This document shows positions 45,001-52,639 of a DNA stretch of 64,000 nucleotides, piece after piece (within the stretch, counting starts at the first letter, position 1; the number at the start of each line of letters is the position of its first letter). Below the pieces are notes generated by a model. The model did not search any database, was not told the DNA's origin, and worked only from the letters and a program-made list of their open reading frames with translations. The position numbers were made by a program, and so were the translations under genes. This DNA is from Tenacibaculum larymnensis (GTDB taxonomy: Bacteria; Bacteroidota; Bacteroidia; Flavobacteriales; Flavobacteriaceae): NCBI RefSeq assembly GCF_028829235.1, contig NZ_JAIWJY010000006.1:124001-188000 (forward strand), given 5' to 3'.

Positions 45001-45837
45001 TTTTTCTATAATAGTATCACGGTCGAAAATAATTTCGTTACGCTCAATAGATACAACTTCTCCTGTATCTTCATCTACGAAATCTTCGTGCCAAGTTTTT
45101 AATACTCTTGCTGCTAATTTACGCCCTAATACTTTCTTTAATCCAGCTTTAGAAACTTTTACTTCTTCAGCTAAATCAAAGATTTCTAAAATATCTTTAT
45201 CTCTTTCAAAACCTATGGCTCTGAATAACGTTGTTACTGGTAATTTTTTCTTTCTATCAATATAAGCATACATTACTTGATTGATATCTGTAGCAAATTC
45301 AATCCAAGAACCTTTAAATGGAATTACTCTTGCTGAGTATAGTTTGGTTCCGTTAGCGTGAAAAGATTGCCCAAAGAATACACCTGGTGAACGGTGTAAT
45401 TGTGACACTACAACTCTTTCTGCACCATTTATAATAAAGGTACCAGAGTTTGTCATATAAGGAATTGTACCTAAATAAACATCTTGAACAATTGTTTCGA
45501 AATCTTCGTGTTCTGGGTCGGTACAATATAATTTTAAACGTGCTTTTAGAGGTACACTGTGAGTTAATCCACGTTCTATACATTCTTGGATGCTATATCT
45601 TGGTGGATCTACAAAGTAGTCTAAAAATTCTAATACAAATTGATTACGTGTATCTGTAATCGGGAAGTTATCCATGAAAGTTTTATACAAACCTTCTTCT
45701 CCTCGCTCTTCAGCTTTAGTTTGCAATTGGAAGAAATCTTGGAAAGATTTTACCTGAATATCTAAAAAATCTGGATAATCAGCTCCTAACTGCGATGACG
45801 CGAAGTTAATTCTTTCAGTAGTATTTATCGTTGCCAA
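42028..45837 (-). CDS. rpoB: DNA-directed RNA polymerase subunit beta
   Basis: A 1269-residue protein. The rifampicin region ([39 protein letters not shown]) is wild-type in appearance. [13 protein letters not shown] and the C-terminal [16 protein letters not shown], which contacts beta', are intact. The subunit forms half of the active cleft. It follows rplL by 240 nt, with a hairpin between (45997-46035). Start ATG at 45837 agrees with relatives ([14 protein letters not shown]). Confidence 0.98.
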   Translation of the reverse strand: MATINTTERINFASSQLGADYPDFLDIQVKSFQDFFQLQTKAEERGEEGLYKTFMDNFPITDTRNQFVLEFLDYFVDPPRYSIQECIERGLTHSVPLKARLKLYCTDPEHEDFETIVQDVYLGTIPYMTNSGTFIINGAERVVVSQLHRSPGVFFGQSFHANGTKLYSARVIPFKGSWIEFATDINQVMYAYIDRKKKLPVTTLFRAIGFERDKDILEIFDLAEEVKVSKAGLKKVLGRKLAARVLKTWHEDFVDEDTGEVVSIERNEIIFDRDTIIEKEHIDEIIESGAKTVLLHKEDNQQADYAIIHNTLQKDPTNSEKEAVEHVYRQLRNAEPPDEETARGIIEKLFFSEQRYSLGEVGRFRMNTKLGLDEDLDQKVLTKNDIITIIKYLIELINSKAEVDDIDHLSNRRVRTVGEQLAGQFGVGLARMARTIRERMNVRDNEVFTPIDLINAKTLSSVINSFFGTNQLSQFMDQTNPLAEITHKRRLSALGPGGLSRERAGFEVRDVHYTHYGRLCPIETPEGPNIGLISSLAVYAKVNNMGFIETPYKKVEEGSVLGEEPIYLSAEEEEGMKIAQSNLPIAEDGKIERDRVIAREEGDFPVESPEAINYMDVAPNQIASISASLIPFLEHDDANRALMGSNMMRQAVPLLRPESPIVGTGLERRVAKDSRILINAEGAGVVEYVDANKITIKYDRTEEERMVSFDSDEKSYDLIKFRKTNQGTNINLKPIVKVGDRVEEGQVLCEGYATQKGELALGRNMKVAFMPWKGYNFEDAIVISEKVVREDIFTSIHIDEYSLDVRDTKLGAEELTNDIPNVSEEATKDLDENGMIRIGAEVNPGDILIGKITPKGESDPTPEEKLLRAIFGDKAGDVKDASLKASPSLRGVVINKKLFKRAVKDKNKRARDKEAISALEASYVSKFEGLKEVLVEKLFNLVSGKTSQGVYNDLGEEVLPKGKKFTQKMLNSVEDFTHLSGTWTTDKDLNQLVVELVHNYKIKVNDLQGVLRREKFTISVGDELPAGILKLAKIYVAKKRKLKVGDKMAGRHGNKGIVARIVRQEDMPFLEDGTPVDIVLNPLGVPSRMNIGQIYETVLGWAGQKLGQKYATPIFDGAKIDQINALTDEAGIPRYGHTYLYDGGTGKRFDQPATVGVIYMIKLGHMIEDKMHARSIGPYSLITQQPLGGKAQFGGQRFGEMEVWALEAYGASSILREILTVKSDDVLGRAKTYESIVKGEAMPEPGLPESFNVLMHELKGLGLDVKLEE

Positions 45838-45996
45838 AAGAGATGCTATTTTTAATTAAAAATATTATTTTTGAAACTTAACAGTTTCAATACTGCAATT
45901 TTAATTGCTGTTACTGATTAAAAATCAGCACTTTATAATCGTAAATTCACAATTCTGCAAATTGTGAAAAATAAAGAACGAATATATACACAAAAT

Positions 45997-46035
45997 GGTT
46001 TAGGCCTAAAAACATAAGTTTTTAGTACCTAAACC
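45997..46035 (-). other. hairpin in the rplL-rpoB intergenic region
   Basis: Arms GGTTTAGG...CTAAAAAC and GTTTTTAG...CCTAAACC form a 16-bp stem with small internal loops in the 240-base gap (45838-46077). It lies 43 nt after the rplL stop. A second weak CCCG/CGGG pairing is seen at 46049-46069. The position matches where other bacteria place an attenuator or RNA-processing site between ribosomal and polymerase genes. Nothing else is visible in the gap. Confidence 0.55.
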
Positions 46036-46077
46036 TTTATTGTTTTTTCCCGTTTTTTTATAATTCGGGAGTATAGC

Positions 46078-46452
46078 TTACTTAAGCTCTACCTCAGCTC
46101 CTGCTTCTTCTAAAGACTTCTTAAGACCTTCTGCCTCATCTTTAGATACTGCTTCTTTAATTGGTGCTGGTGCGCTATCTACAATACCCTTAGCTTCTTT
46201 TAATCCTAATCCAGTTAATTCTTTAACTAATTTTACAACTGCTAATTTAGAACCTCCTGCTGCTTTTAAGATTACATCAAACTCAGTTTTTTCTTCAGCT
46301 GCATCTCCACCACCTGCTGCTGGTCCTGCTACTGCTACTGCTGCTGCTGCTGGCTCAATACCATACTCTTCTTTTAAAATATCAGCTAATTCATTAACTT
46401 CTTTTACTGTTAAGTTAACTAATTGTTCTGCGAAATCTTTTAAATCTGCCAT
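46078..46452 (-). CDS. rplL: 50S ribosomal protein L7/L12
   Basis: A 124-residue protein with the N-terminal dimerisation helices ([20 protein letters not shown]), an Ala/Gly-rich hinge ([20 protein letters not shown]) and the C-terminal factor-binding domain ([37 protein letters not shown]). It forms the flexible ribosome stalk that recruits translation factors. It lies 50 nt after rplJ in the normal L10-L12 order. The sequence is complete. Confidence 0.98.
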   Translation of the reverse strand: MADLKDFAEQLVNLTVKEVNELADILKEEYGIEPAAAAVAVAGPAAGGGDAAEEKTEFDVILKAAGGSKLAVVKLVKELTGLGLKEAKGIVDSAPAPIKEAVSKDEAEGLKKSLEEAGAEVELK

Positions 46453-46502
46453 TTTAATTGTTTTTTAAAAATTTTATTTATTTAGTTTATTAGTGCGCGA
46501 AA

Positions 46503-47021
46503 TTATTTTTCTGATAATGTCTTTAAGATACCTGATAACTTACCACCACCTGATTGTAATGCTGAAACAACATTCTTAGCAGGAGATTGTAATAATGTAA
46601 TGATATCTCCAATAAGTTCTTCTTTAGATTTGATGTTAACAAGAGCATCTAATTGTTCATCTCCAATATAAACTGCTTCTTCAACATACGCTCCTTTTAA
46701 TAAAGGACGATCTTTTGATTTTTTTCTGAACTCTTTGATAACTTTTGCTGGCGCATTAGCTGCCTCAGCAATTAACATTGAAGTGTTTCCTTTTAATACA
46801 TCTGGTAACTCTCCAAAATCTTTATCAGAAGCTTCCATTGCTTTTGAAAGCAATGTATTTTTTACAACAGCCAATTGTACGTTTGCTTTAAAACAAGCTC
46901 TACGTAAGTTAGATGTAGTTGCTGCATCTAAACCAGAAATATCTGCTAAATAGATGGTACTTGTATCTGCTAATTGTGCTGTTAAATCTTGTATTACCTG
47001 TGATTTTTCCTCTCTAGTCAT
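46503..47021 (-). CDS. rplJ: 50S ribosomal protein L10
   Basis: A 172-residue protein with the rRNA-binding N-terminus (MTREEKSQVIQDLTAQLA, DISGLDAATTSNLRRACFKA, VVKNTLLSKAME) and the C-terminal helix that holds L12 dimers. It anchors the ribosomal stalk and in many bacteria represses its own operon through the leader mRNA. It lies 21 nt after rplA. No obvious leader structure could be identified in the short gap. Confidence 0.97.
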   Translation of the reverse strand: MTREEKSQVIQDLTAQLADTSTIYLADISGLDAATTSNLRRACFKANVQLAVVKNTLLSKAMEASDKDFGELPDVLKGNTSMLIAEAANAPAKVIKEFRKKSKDRPLLKGAYVEEAVYIGDEQLDALVNIKSKEELIGDIITLLQSPAKNVVSALQSGGGKLSGILKTLSEK

Positions 47022-47042
47022 AATTAAAAAGTTTTAACTGCC

Positions 47043-47732
47043 TTACGATACAGATTTTACATCTATAGCAACACTAGGACTCATTGTAGAAGACATGAAA
47101 ATGCTCTTAATATATGTTCCTTTTGCCGCTGTTGGCTTTAATTTAATTAATGTTTGTAATAACTCATTTGCATTTTCTTCAATCTTCGTAGCATCGAAAG
47201 ATGCTTTTCCGATTGCAGCGTGTACAATACCAGTTTTATCTACTTTAAAGTCGATTTTACCAGCTTTTACTTCTTGTACTGCTTTTGCAACATCCATAGT
47301 TACTGTACCAGTTTTTGGGTTAGGCATTAAACCACGAGGACCTAATACACGTCCTAAAGGACCTAATTTACCCATTACACTTGGCATAGTAATAATAACG
47401 TCTACATCAGTCCAACCTCCTTTAATTTTTTGAAGGTATTCATCTAATCCAACATAATCAGCTCCTGCTTCTTTAGCTTCTGCTTCTTTATCTGGAGTAA
47501 CTAATGCTAAAACTTTTACATCTTTACCTGTTCCGTGAGGTAATGTTACAACACCACGAACCATTTGATTAGCTTTCCGAGGATCTACTCCTAAACGTAC
47601 TGCCAAATCTACAGATGCGTCAAATTTTACGTTTGTAATCTCTTTAACTAATGCTGATGCATCTTGTAAGCTATAAACTTTAGAGCTATCTACCTTAGCA
47701 CGAGCTTCTTTTTGCTTTCTAGTAATTGCCAT
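47043..47732 (-). CDS. rplA: 50S ribosomal protein L1
   Basis: A 229-residue protein. [37 protein letters not shown] and the signature [16 protein letters not shown] identify L1. It forms the mobile L1 stalk at the tRNA exit site and often autoregulates the L11-L1 operon by binding mRNA. It lies 20 nt after rplK. Start [15 protein letters not shown] is typical of relatives. Confidence 0.98.
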   Translation of the reverse strand: MAITRKQKEARAKVDSSKVYSLQDASALVKEITNVKFDASVDLAVRLGVDPRKANQMVRGVVTLPHGTGKDVKVLALVTPDKEAEAKEAGADYVGLDEYLQKIKGGWTDVDVIITMPSVMGKLGPLGRVLGPRGLMPNPKTGTVTMDVAKAVQEVKAGKIDFKVDKTGIVHAAIGKASFDATKIEENANELLQTLIKLKPTAAKGTYIKSIFMSSTMSPSVAIDVKSVS

Positions 47733-47752
47733 TTCTAAATATCTTTTAAAGT

Positions 47753-48190
47753 TTAAGCAGGTGCATCACCTGTTACTGTTAATCCCATAGAACGAGCTGT
47801 TCCAGCGATCATTCTCATTGCAGACTCTACTTCAAAGGCATTCATATCTACCATTTTGTCTTCTGCAATTCCTCGAATTTGATCCCAAGAAACGCTTGCT
47901 ACTTTTTTCCTATTAGGTTCTCCTGAACCTTTCTTAATTTTGGCCGCTTCTAATAATTGTACTGCGGCTGGTGGAGTTTTTACAACAAATTCAAATGATT
48001 TGTCTGTATAAACTGTAATAACAACTGGTAATACTTTACCTTGTTTGTCCTGTGTACGAGCATTAAACTGCTTACAGAACTCCATGATGTTAACACCGGC
48101 AGCACCTAAAGCGGGTCCAACTGGTGGCGACGGATTCGCTGCACCTCCCCTAACTTGTAGTTTAACTAATTTACTTACTTCTTTTGCCAT
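47753..48190 (-). CDS. rplK: 50S ribosomal protein L11
   Basis: A 145-residue protein with the N-terminal proline-rich segment [20 protein letters not shown] and the C-terminal rRNA-binding signature (SMGLTVTG). It binds the GTPase-associated region of 23S rRNA and is the site of thiopeptide action. It starts the L11-L1-L10-L12 run, 65 nt after nusG. A small 8-bp inverted repeat (GTGTTTAA/TTAAACAC, 48209-48233) lies just before its start and might affect translation. Confidence 0.98.
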   Translation of the reverse strand: MAKEVSKLVKLQVRGGAANPSPPVGPALGAAGVNIMEFCKQFNARTQDKQGKVLPVVITVYTDKSFEFVVKTPPAAVQLLEAAKIKKGSGEPNRKKVASVSWDQIRGIAEDKMVDMNAFEVESAMRMIAGTARSMGLTVTGDAPA

Positions 48191-48255
48191 TGTTTAAGAT
48201 TTAACGATGTGTTTAAATTGGAAGCTTAAACACGATCTAAATATAGGTGTAACTA

Positions 48256-48807
48256 TTATATTTTCTCTACTTGCATATAGTTTAACTCTAATGGTGTTTT
48301 TCTTCCAAAAATCTTAACCATTACTTCTAACTTACGCTTTTCTTCATTTACCTTTTCAACAGTTCCATCGAATCCATTGAAAGGACCATCAATTACTTTT
48401 ACAGTTTCTCCTACTGTATAAGGTATTGCGATATTTTCATCTTTAACAGAAAGTTCATCTACTTTACCTAACATTCTGTTTACTTCTGATTTACGCATTG
48501 GTACTGGATCTCCTCCTTTTGTTTCACCTAAGAAACCAATAACTCCTGTTACTGATTTAATTACGTGAGGAACCTCTCCTGCTAAGTTAGCTTCTACCAT
48601 TACATAACCAGGAAAGTAAACTCTTTCTCTGTTAATTTTCTTTCCGTTTCTTACTTGAATAACTTTTTCTGTAGGAACAATTACTTGGTTCACAAAATCA
48701 GACAACCCATGACGAGCAATCTCAGTCTCGATATAAGTTTTCACCTTATTCTCTTGACCTCCAATAGCTCTAACCACATACCACTTCATCACCGAATCAG
48801 CCATCAT
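48256..48807 (-). CDS. nusG: transcription termination/antitermination factor NusG
   Basis: A 183-residue protein. MKWYVVRAIGGQENKVKTYI begins the NGN domain, and the KOW domain near residue 130 has VGETVKVIDGPFNGFDGTVE. NusG clamps elongating polymerase and couples it with Rho or ribosome. Two adjacent ATGs (48807 and 48804) can start it; the first overlaps the secE stop by one base (TAATG). It is coupled to secE as in most bacteria. Length and domains are normal. Confidence 0.97.
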   Translation of the reverse strand: MMADSVMKWYVVRAIGGQENKVKTYIETEIARHGLSDFVNQVIVPTEKVIQVRNGKKINRERVYFPGYVMVEANLAGEVPHVIKSVTGVIGFLGETKGGDPVPMRKSEVNRMLGKVDELSVKDENIAIPYTVGETVKVIDGPFNGFDGTVEKVNEEKRKLEVMVKIFGRKTPLELNYMQVEKI

Positions 48808-48998
48808 TAAAACATTTTAAAGAAGTTATCTAACCCTGTTTGAAAAACCTTATCTATAGCTGCTACAGCTAAAGCAAATACAATTGTAAATGCTGCAACT
48901 ACTACAGTAGACTTTTGAGCTTCTTCACGAGAAATCCAAGTCATGTTGGTATTTAATTCTTCAAAAGAATCTTTAATGTATTGTACAAAGTTACTCAT
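48807..48998 (-). CDS. secE: preprotein translocase subunit SecE
   Basis: A 63-residue protein with the conserved amphipathic segment FEELNTNMTWISREEAQKST and a single helix VVAAFTIVFALAVAAIDKVF. It stabilises SecY in the export channel. This is the short one-helix form usual outside enterobacteria. It lies 54 nt after tRNA-Trp and shares a base with nusG. Confidence 0.95.
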   Translation of the reverse strand: MSNFVQYIKDSFEELNTNMTWISREEAQKSTVVVAAFTIVFALAVAAIDKVFQTGLDNFFKMF

Positions 48999-49011
48999 AT
49001 TTTATCCTTTT

Positions 49012-49041
49012 AACGAGTTGCAGTTTTCACCACAACTCGTT
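49012..49041. repeat. inverted repeat between tRNA-Trp and secE
   Basis: Perfect 9-bp arms AACGAGTTG and CAACTCGTT enclose 12 nt. The T-run lies on the plus-strand side, opposite to the direction of the genes, so it is not a normal terminator for them. It may be a processing signal for the tRNA-mRNA transcript. Confidence 0.5.
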
Positions 49042-49052
49042 TTAGTTTTTTG

Positions 49053-49125
49053 CACGGGTTGAGAGGCTCGAACTCCCGACACCTGGTTTTGGAGACCAGT
49101 GCTCTACCAACTGAGCTAAACCCGT
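49053..49125 (-). tRNA. tRNA-Trp(CCA)
   Basis: A 73-nt cloverleaf: acceptor ACGGGTT pairs with AACCCGT, D-arm TAGCTCAGTTGGTAGAGCA, anticodon loop CTCCAAA with CCA, T-arm GTTCGAGCC. The discriminator is G. The 3' CCA is partly encoded (CA follows). Confidence 0.96.
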
Positions 49126-49131
49126 ATTTTA

Positions 49132-49161
49132 AAGGAGTCTCTCTCTAAAAAGAGACTCCTT
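49132..49161 (-). terminator. hairpin after tuf
   Basis: An 11-bp stem (AAGGAGTCTCT/AGAGACTCCTT) lies 23 nt after the tuf stop and just before tRNA-Trp. The following minus-strand tract (TTTAAAAT) is a weak T-run, so it may stop only part of the transcripts. Confidence 0.7.
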
Positions 49162-49183
49162 ATACTTTATTATTAAACTATAA

Positions 49184-50371
49184 TTAGTCTAAGATTTCAG
49201 TTACCTGACCAGCTCCTACTGTTCTACCTCCTTCACGGATAGCGAACTGTAAACCTGTGTTTAATGCGATAGGTTGGATTAAGTCAACTGTAATAGTTAA
49301 GTTATCACCTGGCATTACCATTTCAACACCTTCTGGTAAGTTAATGTTACCTGTTACGTCAGTTGTACGCACGTAGAACTGTGGACGGTAGTTGTTGTGG
49401 AATGGAGTGTGACGTCCACCTTCTTCTTTCTTTAAGATATACACCTCAGCTTTAAACTTAGCGTGTGGAGTGATAGAACCTGGCTTACAGATTACCATTC
49501 CTCTCTTAATTTGAGTTTTTTCAATACCTCTTAATAAGATACCTGCGTTATCTCCTGCCTCACCTCTATCTAAGATTTGACGGAACATTTCGATACCAGT
49601 TACAGTAGATGTTAATTTTTCATCTCCCATACCAATAATCTCAACAGGATCTCCAGTATTTACGATACCAGTTTCGATACGTCCAGTTGCTACTGTACCA
49701 CGACCAGTAATAGAGAATACATCCTCGATAGGCATTAAGAAATCTTTTTCAGTATCTCTTGGTGGCTCTTCGATCCAGTTATCAACAGCTTCCATTAATT
49801 CTAAAACTGTATCAACCCACTTTTGCTCTCCGTTTAATGCACCTAAAGCAGAACCAGCAATTACAGGACCATTATCTCCATCATACTCATAGAAAGATAA
49901 TAAATCTCTCACTTCCATTTCTACTAATTCTAATAACTCCTCGTCATCAACCATATCAACTTTGTTTAAGAAAACAACGATACGTGGAATACCTACCTGA
50001 CGACCTAATAAGATGTGCTCACGAGTTTGAGGCATAGGACCATCTGTAGCAGCTACTACTAAGATAGCTCCATCCATTTGTGCAGCACCAGTTACCATGT
50101 TCTTTACGTAATCGGCGTGACCTGGACAGTCAACGTGTGCGTAGTGACGGTTAGCTGTTGCATACTCTACGTGAGAAGAGTTAATTGTGATACCTCTTTC
50201 TTTTTCTTCTGGAGCGTTATCGATTTGATCAAAAGCTCTCTGCTCAGAAAATCCAGCATCTGCTAATACTTTAGTAATTGCAGCAGTTAAAGTAGTTTTA
50301 CCGTGATCTACGTGACCAATAGTACCTACGTTTAAGTGCGGTTTCGAACGATCATAAGTTCCTTTTGCCAT
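49184..50371 (-). CDS. tuf: elongation factor Tu
   Basis: A 395-residue GTPase. The P-loop is [13 protein letters not shown], switch II is [11 protein letters not shown], the base motif is NKVDMVDD and the effector segment is [13 protein letters not shown]. Domains two and three are complete to the C-terminal [10 protein letters not shown]. It delivers aminoacyl-tRNA to the ribosome. It sits between a four-tRNA cluster (76 nt upstream) and tRNA-Trp, the classical tRNA-tuf arrangement. The initiator [15 protein letters not shown] is conserved. Confidence 0.99.
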   Translation of the reverse strand: MAKGTYDRSKPHLNVGTIGHVDHGKTTLTAAITKVLADAGFSEQRAFDQIDNAPEEKERGITINSSHVEYATANRHYAHVDCPGHADYVKNMVTGAAQMDGAILVVAATDGPMPQTREHILLGRQVGIPRIVVFLNKVDMVDDEELLELVEMEVRDLLSFYEYDGDNGPVIAGSALGALNGEQKWVDTVLELMEAVDNWIEEPPRDTEKDFLMPIEDVFSITGRGTVATGRIETGIVNTGDPVEIIGMGDEKLTSTVTGIEMFRQILDRGEAGDNAGILLRGIEKTQIKRGMVICKPGSITPHAKFKAEVYILKKEEGGRHTPFHNNYRPQFYVRTTDVTGNINLPEGVEMVMPGDNLTITVDLIQPIALNTGLQFAIREGGRTVGAGQVTEILD

Positions 50372-50446
50372 GATTATTAATTTTAATTCTTAGTTAAATA
50401 TATTTAGTGTTATTTTTAAACTCTTGTCAAATAAACTCTAAAATAG

Positions 50447-50519
50447 AGCCAACAACGGGATTTGAACCCGTGACCTCATCCCTACCAAGGATGCGCTCTA
50501 CCAACTGAGCTATGTCGGC
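50447..50519 (-). tRNA. tRNA-Thr(GGT)
   Basis: A 73-nt cloverleaf with acceptor GCCGACA/TGTTGGC (one G-T pair), anticodon stem CATCC/GGATG and loop TTGGTAG holding GGT. T-arm GGGTTCAAATCCC is normal. It is the last tRNA before tuf. Confidence 0.96.
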
Positions 50520-50530
50520 AACGAATTTAG

Positions 50531-50603
50531 AGCGGGAGACCAGGTTCGAACTGGCGACATTCAGCTTGGAAGGCTGACGCTCTACCAACTGAGCTACTCC
50601 CGC
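50531..50603 (-). tRNA. tRNA-Gly(TCC)
   Basis: A 73-nt cloverleaf with acceptor GCGGGAG/CTCCCGC, anticodon stem TCAGC/GCTGA and loop CTTCCAA holding TCC. It lies 11 nt from tRNA-Thr(GGT). Confidence 0.97.
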
Positions 50604-50624
50604 AATAAAATTTTATTAAGATAG

Positions 50625-50707
50625 TGGGGAGAGCAGGATTCGAACCTGCGAAGTCGTAAGACAACGGAGTTACAGTCCGTCCCATTTGGCCGCTCTGGAA
50701 TCTCCCC
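50625..50707 (-). tRNA. tRNA-Tyr(GTA)
   Basis: An 83-nt class II tRNA with a long variable arm. Acceptor GGGGAGA/TCTCCCC, anticodon stem ACGGA/TCCGT and loop CTGTAAC holding GTA. The discriminator is A. Confidence 0.97.
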
Positions 50708-50748
50708 TAAACCTTAAATAGTATTTTAATGAACTTTTATTTTTTTAG

Positions 50749-50822
50749 AGCCGATGGAGGGACTCGAACCCACGACCTGCTGATTACAAATCAGCTGCTC
50801 TAGCCAGCTGAGCTACATCGGC
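50749..50822 (-). tRNA. tRNA-Thr(TGT)
   Basis: A 74-nt cloverleaf with acceptor GCCGATG/CATCGGC, anticodon stem GCTGA/TCAGC and loop TTTGTAA holding TGT. It is the first tRNA of the cluster, 41 nt after a -7 element. Confidence 0.97.
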
Positions 50823-50862
50823 TTTTGCTATAAAAAAACAATCCGCTATTTCTAACGGACTG

Positions 50863-50870
50863 CAAATGTA
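50863..50870 (-). promoter_or_regulatory. -7 element of the tRNA-tuf operon
   Basis: TACATTTG on the minus strand (50870-50863) matches TAnnTTTG exactly, 41 nt before tRNA-Thr(TGT). The upstream region is nearly pure A/T without a clear TTG, as is common for strong stable-RNA promoters. Confidence 0.6.
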
Positions 50871-50919
50871 AAAAGTAATTTTTAATTTTTAAAACTTTTT
50901 TAATTATTTTTTATTGTTT

Positions 50920-51228
50920 TTATGACACTAAGGCATCCTTTGATTTTTCTTTTGATTTTTGTAACTGTCGTTTTAAAGATTCAACAGATACACTAATTCC
51001 TTCTTCAAAGGTTTTAGTTTGTTTTTTTACGATTAATTCATTTCCAGGTATGTTAATTTTTACTTCAGTTATTTTATTTTCTTTTTCACTCGTTTTTTGC
51101 ACTTTCAAAAAAACTTCTGCATCAACGATCTTATCATGAAACTTTTCTAATCCCCCTACTTTTTTCTCAATGAAGTCTATTAATTTTTTGTCTGCTGAGA
51201 AATTTACTGATTGCGTGAATACCTTCAT
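50920..51228 (-). CDS. hpf: ribosome hibernation promoting factor, short form
   Basis: A 102-residue protein of the HPF/RaiA family. VNFSADKKLIDFIEKKVGGL, AEVFLKVQKTSEKENK and IPGNELIVKKQTKTFEEGIS follow the beta-alpha-beta-beta-beta-alpha fold. It binds the 30S decoding centre of idle ribosomes and blocks initiation. It lacks the C-terminal extension that drives 100S dimers in long HPF. It starts 15 nt after xerC and is probably co-transcribed with it. No terminator separates it from the tRNA promoter. Confidence 0.92.
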   Translation of the reverse strand: MKVFTQSVNFSADKKLIDFIEKKVGGLEKFHDKIVDAEVFLKVQKTSEKENKITEVKINIPGNELIVKKQTKTFEEGISVSVESLKRQLQKSKEKSKDALVS

Positions 51229-51242
51229 AATTCTTCGATCTT

Positions 51243-52130
51243 TTAAGTTGACTCTCTAGGATGAGCCTTATTATACACTTTTTTTATTTGCTCCAAGCTA
51301 TTGTGCGTATACACTTGGGTAGAGGCTAAACTTGAATGTCCTAGCAATTCTTTAACCGAATTTAACGACGCACCGTTATTAAGTAAATGTGTCGCAAAAG
51401 CATGCCTCAATATATGAGGGCTTTTTTTTGCTTTTGTTGACACCCTACTAAAGTACAAATTTATTATTCGGTAAACAAGGGTTTCATAAATTTTAACTCC
51501 TTTTTTAGTTATAAAAAGCACCTCCATATCCGCCTCTTTAACCTCTCTTTTTTGCCTTAAATATTCCTGTAAAGTTTTATACACAGATGGTAAGATTGTT
51601 ACATACCTTTCTTTATTTCTTTTACCTAATACTTTTATTGTTTTACTAGTGTGATCTATATCTTTTTCTTTAACATTTATTAACTCAACCCTTCTCATCC
51701 CTGTTGAGTATAACATTTCGACAATCAATCGATCTCTTATTGATTCAAAATCGGAACCTTCTCTTATTAATTCTAAAACTTCTTTTACTTCATTTTGATC
51801 AAAAGGTGTTTGTATTTTCTTTTGAACTTTTAACGCCTTATGACTTGATAACGGGTTTGTTTCTACCTCTCCTATTTTTTGTAAAAACTTATAGAAGGTT
51901 TTTAATGAACTTACCTTCCTATTCACACTTCTATTCGACACATTAACATTAACCAAACTAACAATCCATGTTCTAATTTGATTGTAATGAACATTCTCTA
52001 AATCCAATTGATCAAACTCAACCTCGCAAAAATCTTTAAATGCAATTAAATCTGTTTTATATGCTTGAATTGTATTTTTTGAATATTTTTTCTCAAATTC
52101 TAAATATTCCAAGAAAGCTTCTATCAGCAT
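51243..52130 (-). CDS. xerC: tyrosine recombinase XerC-like
   Basis: A 295-residue protein with the N-terminal SAM-like core-binding domain (about 1-90) and the catalytic domain. The active-site set is Arg146 (TGMRRVEL), His239 and Arg242 (PHILRHAFATHLL), His265 (LLGHSS) and Tyr274 (TQVYTH). It probably resolves chromosome dimers at dif. No phage or integron gene is nearby, and the location before hpf is conserved in relatives, which favours a housekeeping Xer protein over a mobile integrase. Whether it is XerC or XerD cannot be settled by sight. Confidence 0.88.
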   Translation of the reverse strand: MLIEAFLEYLEFEKKYSKNTIQAYKTDLIAFKDFCEVEFDQLDLENVHYNQIRTWIVSLVNVNVSNRSVNRKVSSLKTFYKFLQKIGEVETNPLSSHKALKVQKKIQTPFDQNEVKEVLELIREGSDFESIRDRLIVEMLYSTGMRRVELINVKEKDIDHTSKTIKVLGKRNKERYVTILPSVYKTLQEYLRQKREVKEADMEVLFITKKGVKIYETLVYRIINLYFSRVSTKAKKSPHILRHAFATHLLNNGASLNSVKELLGHSSLASTQVYTHNSLEQIKKVYNKAHPREST

Positions 52131-52166
52131 TATTAACTTTTTTTATTAATTGAAGGTACAAAAAAA

Positions 52167-52190
52167 ACCTGTATTGATATCAATACAGGT
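52167..52190 (-). terminator. rpsU terminator
   Basis: A perfect 24-nt palindrome (ACCTGTATTGAT and its complement) is followed on the minus strand by eight T's, 23 nt after the rpsU stop. Confidence 0.9.
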
Positions 52191-52213
52191 CTTTATACTT
52201 TTTAGGATTATTA

Positions 52214-52411
52214 CTATCCTACTTCTTCTTGAGTTCTTAATCTCTGAACGTAAGATGCTTTAATCATTTGAGCACGTTTAGCTACAGATGGCTTAGTAAA
52301 CTGCTTTCTGTTTCGTAACTGCTTCATCGTTTTTGTACGATCAAATTTACGCTTATAACGTTTTAACGCTCTATCGATATTCTCTCCTTCTTTAACTGGA
52401 ATGATTAACAT
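52214..52411 (-). CDS. rpsU: 30S ribosomal protein S21
   Basis: A 65-residue basic protein. MLIIPVKEGENIDRALKRYK and RKFDRTKTMKQLRNRKQF are typical of the Bacteroidetes bS21. It lies near the 3' end of 16S rRNA, and in flavobacteria it helps hide the anti-Shine-Dalgarno sequence. Its own mRNA is the striking exception here because it carries a full Shine-Dalgarno (52419-52428). It is monocistronic, with its own promoter and terminator. Confidence 0.97.
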   Translation of the reverse strand: MLIIPVKEGENIDRALKRYKRKFDRTKTMKQLRNRKQFTKPSVAKRAQMIKASYVQRLRTQEEVG

Positions 52412-52418
52412 ATTTTTG

Positions 52419-52428
52419 CACCTCCTTT
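52419..52428 (-). promoter_or_regulatory. strong Shine-Dalgarno of rpsU
   Basis: AAAGGAGGTG on the minus strand, with 7 nt between it and the ATG, is complementary to the 16S rRNA 3' end. I saw no comparable sequence before any other gene in the window. Confidence 0.88.
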
Positions 52429-52508
52429 CATCGTAGTATCTATATTTTAAAAAACCAACAACAAACAGTATATCAGTTAATTATATTGTTTTATTAGATT
52501 TTGGACGG

Positions 52509-52516
52509 CAAAGATA
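52509..52516 (-). promoter_or_regulatory. -7 element of rpsU
   Basis: TATCTTTG on the minus strand (52516-52509) matches TAnnTTTG exactly and implies an rpsU leader of about 90 nt. The gap 52412-52639 otherwise holds only the Shine-Dalgarno and the next terminator. Confidence 0.5.
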
Positions 52517-52572
52517 CAAAGTATTCTTTAAATTAAAATTATTTTTTTCTGTTTTCATTAAAAAAATAAAAA

Positions 52573-52590
52573 ATCCTGCAAACGCAGGAT
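52573..52590 (-). terminator. terminator of the acyl-CoA dehydrogenase gene
   Basis: Stem ATCCTGC/GCAGGAT (52573-52579 with 52584-52590) with loop AAAC, followed on the minus strand by seven T's. It lies 49 nt after the stop at 52640. Confidence 0.85.
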
Positions 52591-52639
52591 CCTTCTTTTA
52601 ATATATTTATCAATAATCATTGTTACAAAACAGAAACCA

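Noticed and set aside
51243..52130. Phage-type integrase marking an integrated element
   Set aside because: No att-like repeats at the neighbouring tRNAs, no phage genes, and a housekeeping neighbourhood; a chromosomal Xer protein is more likely.
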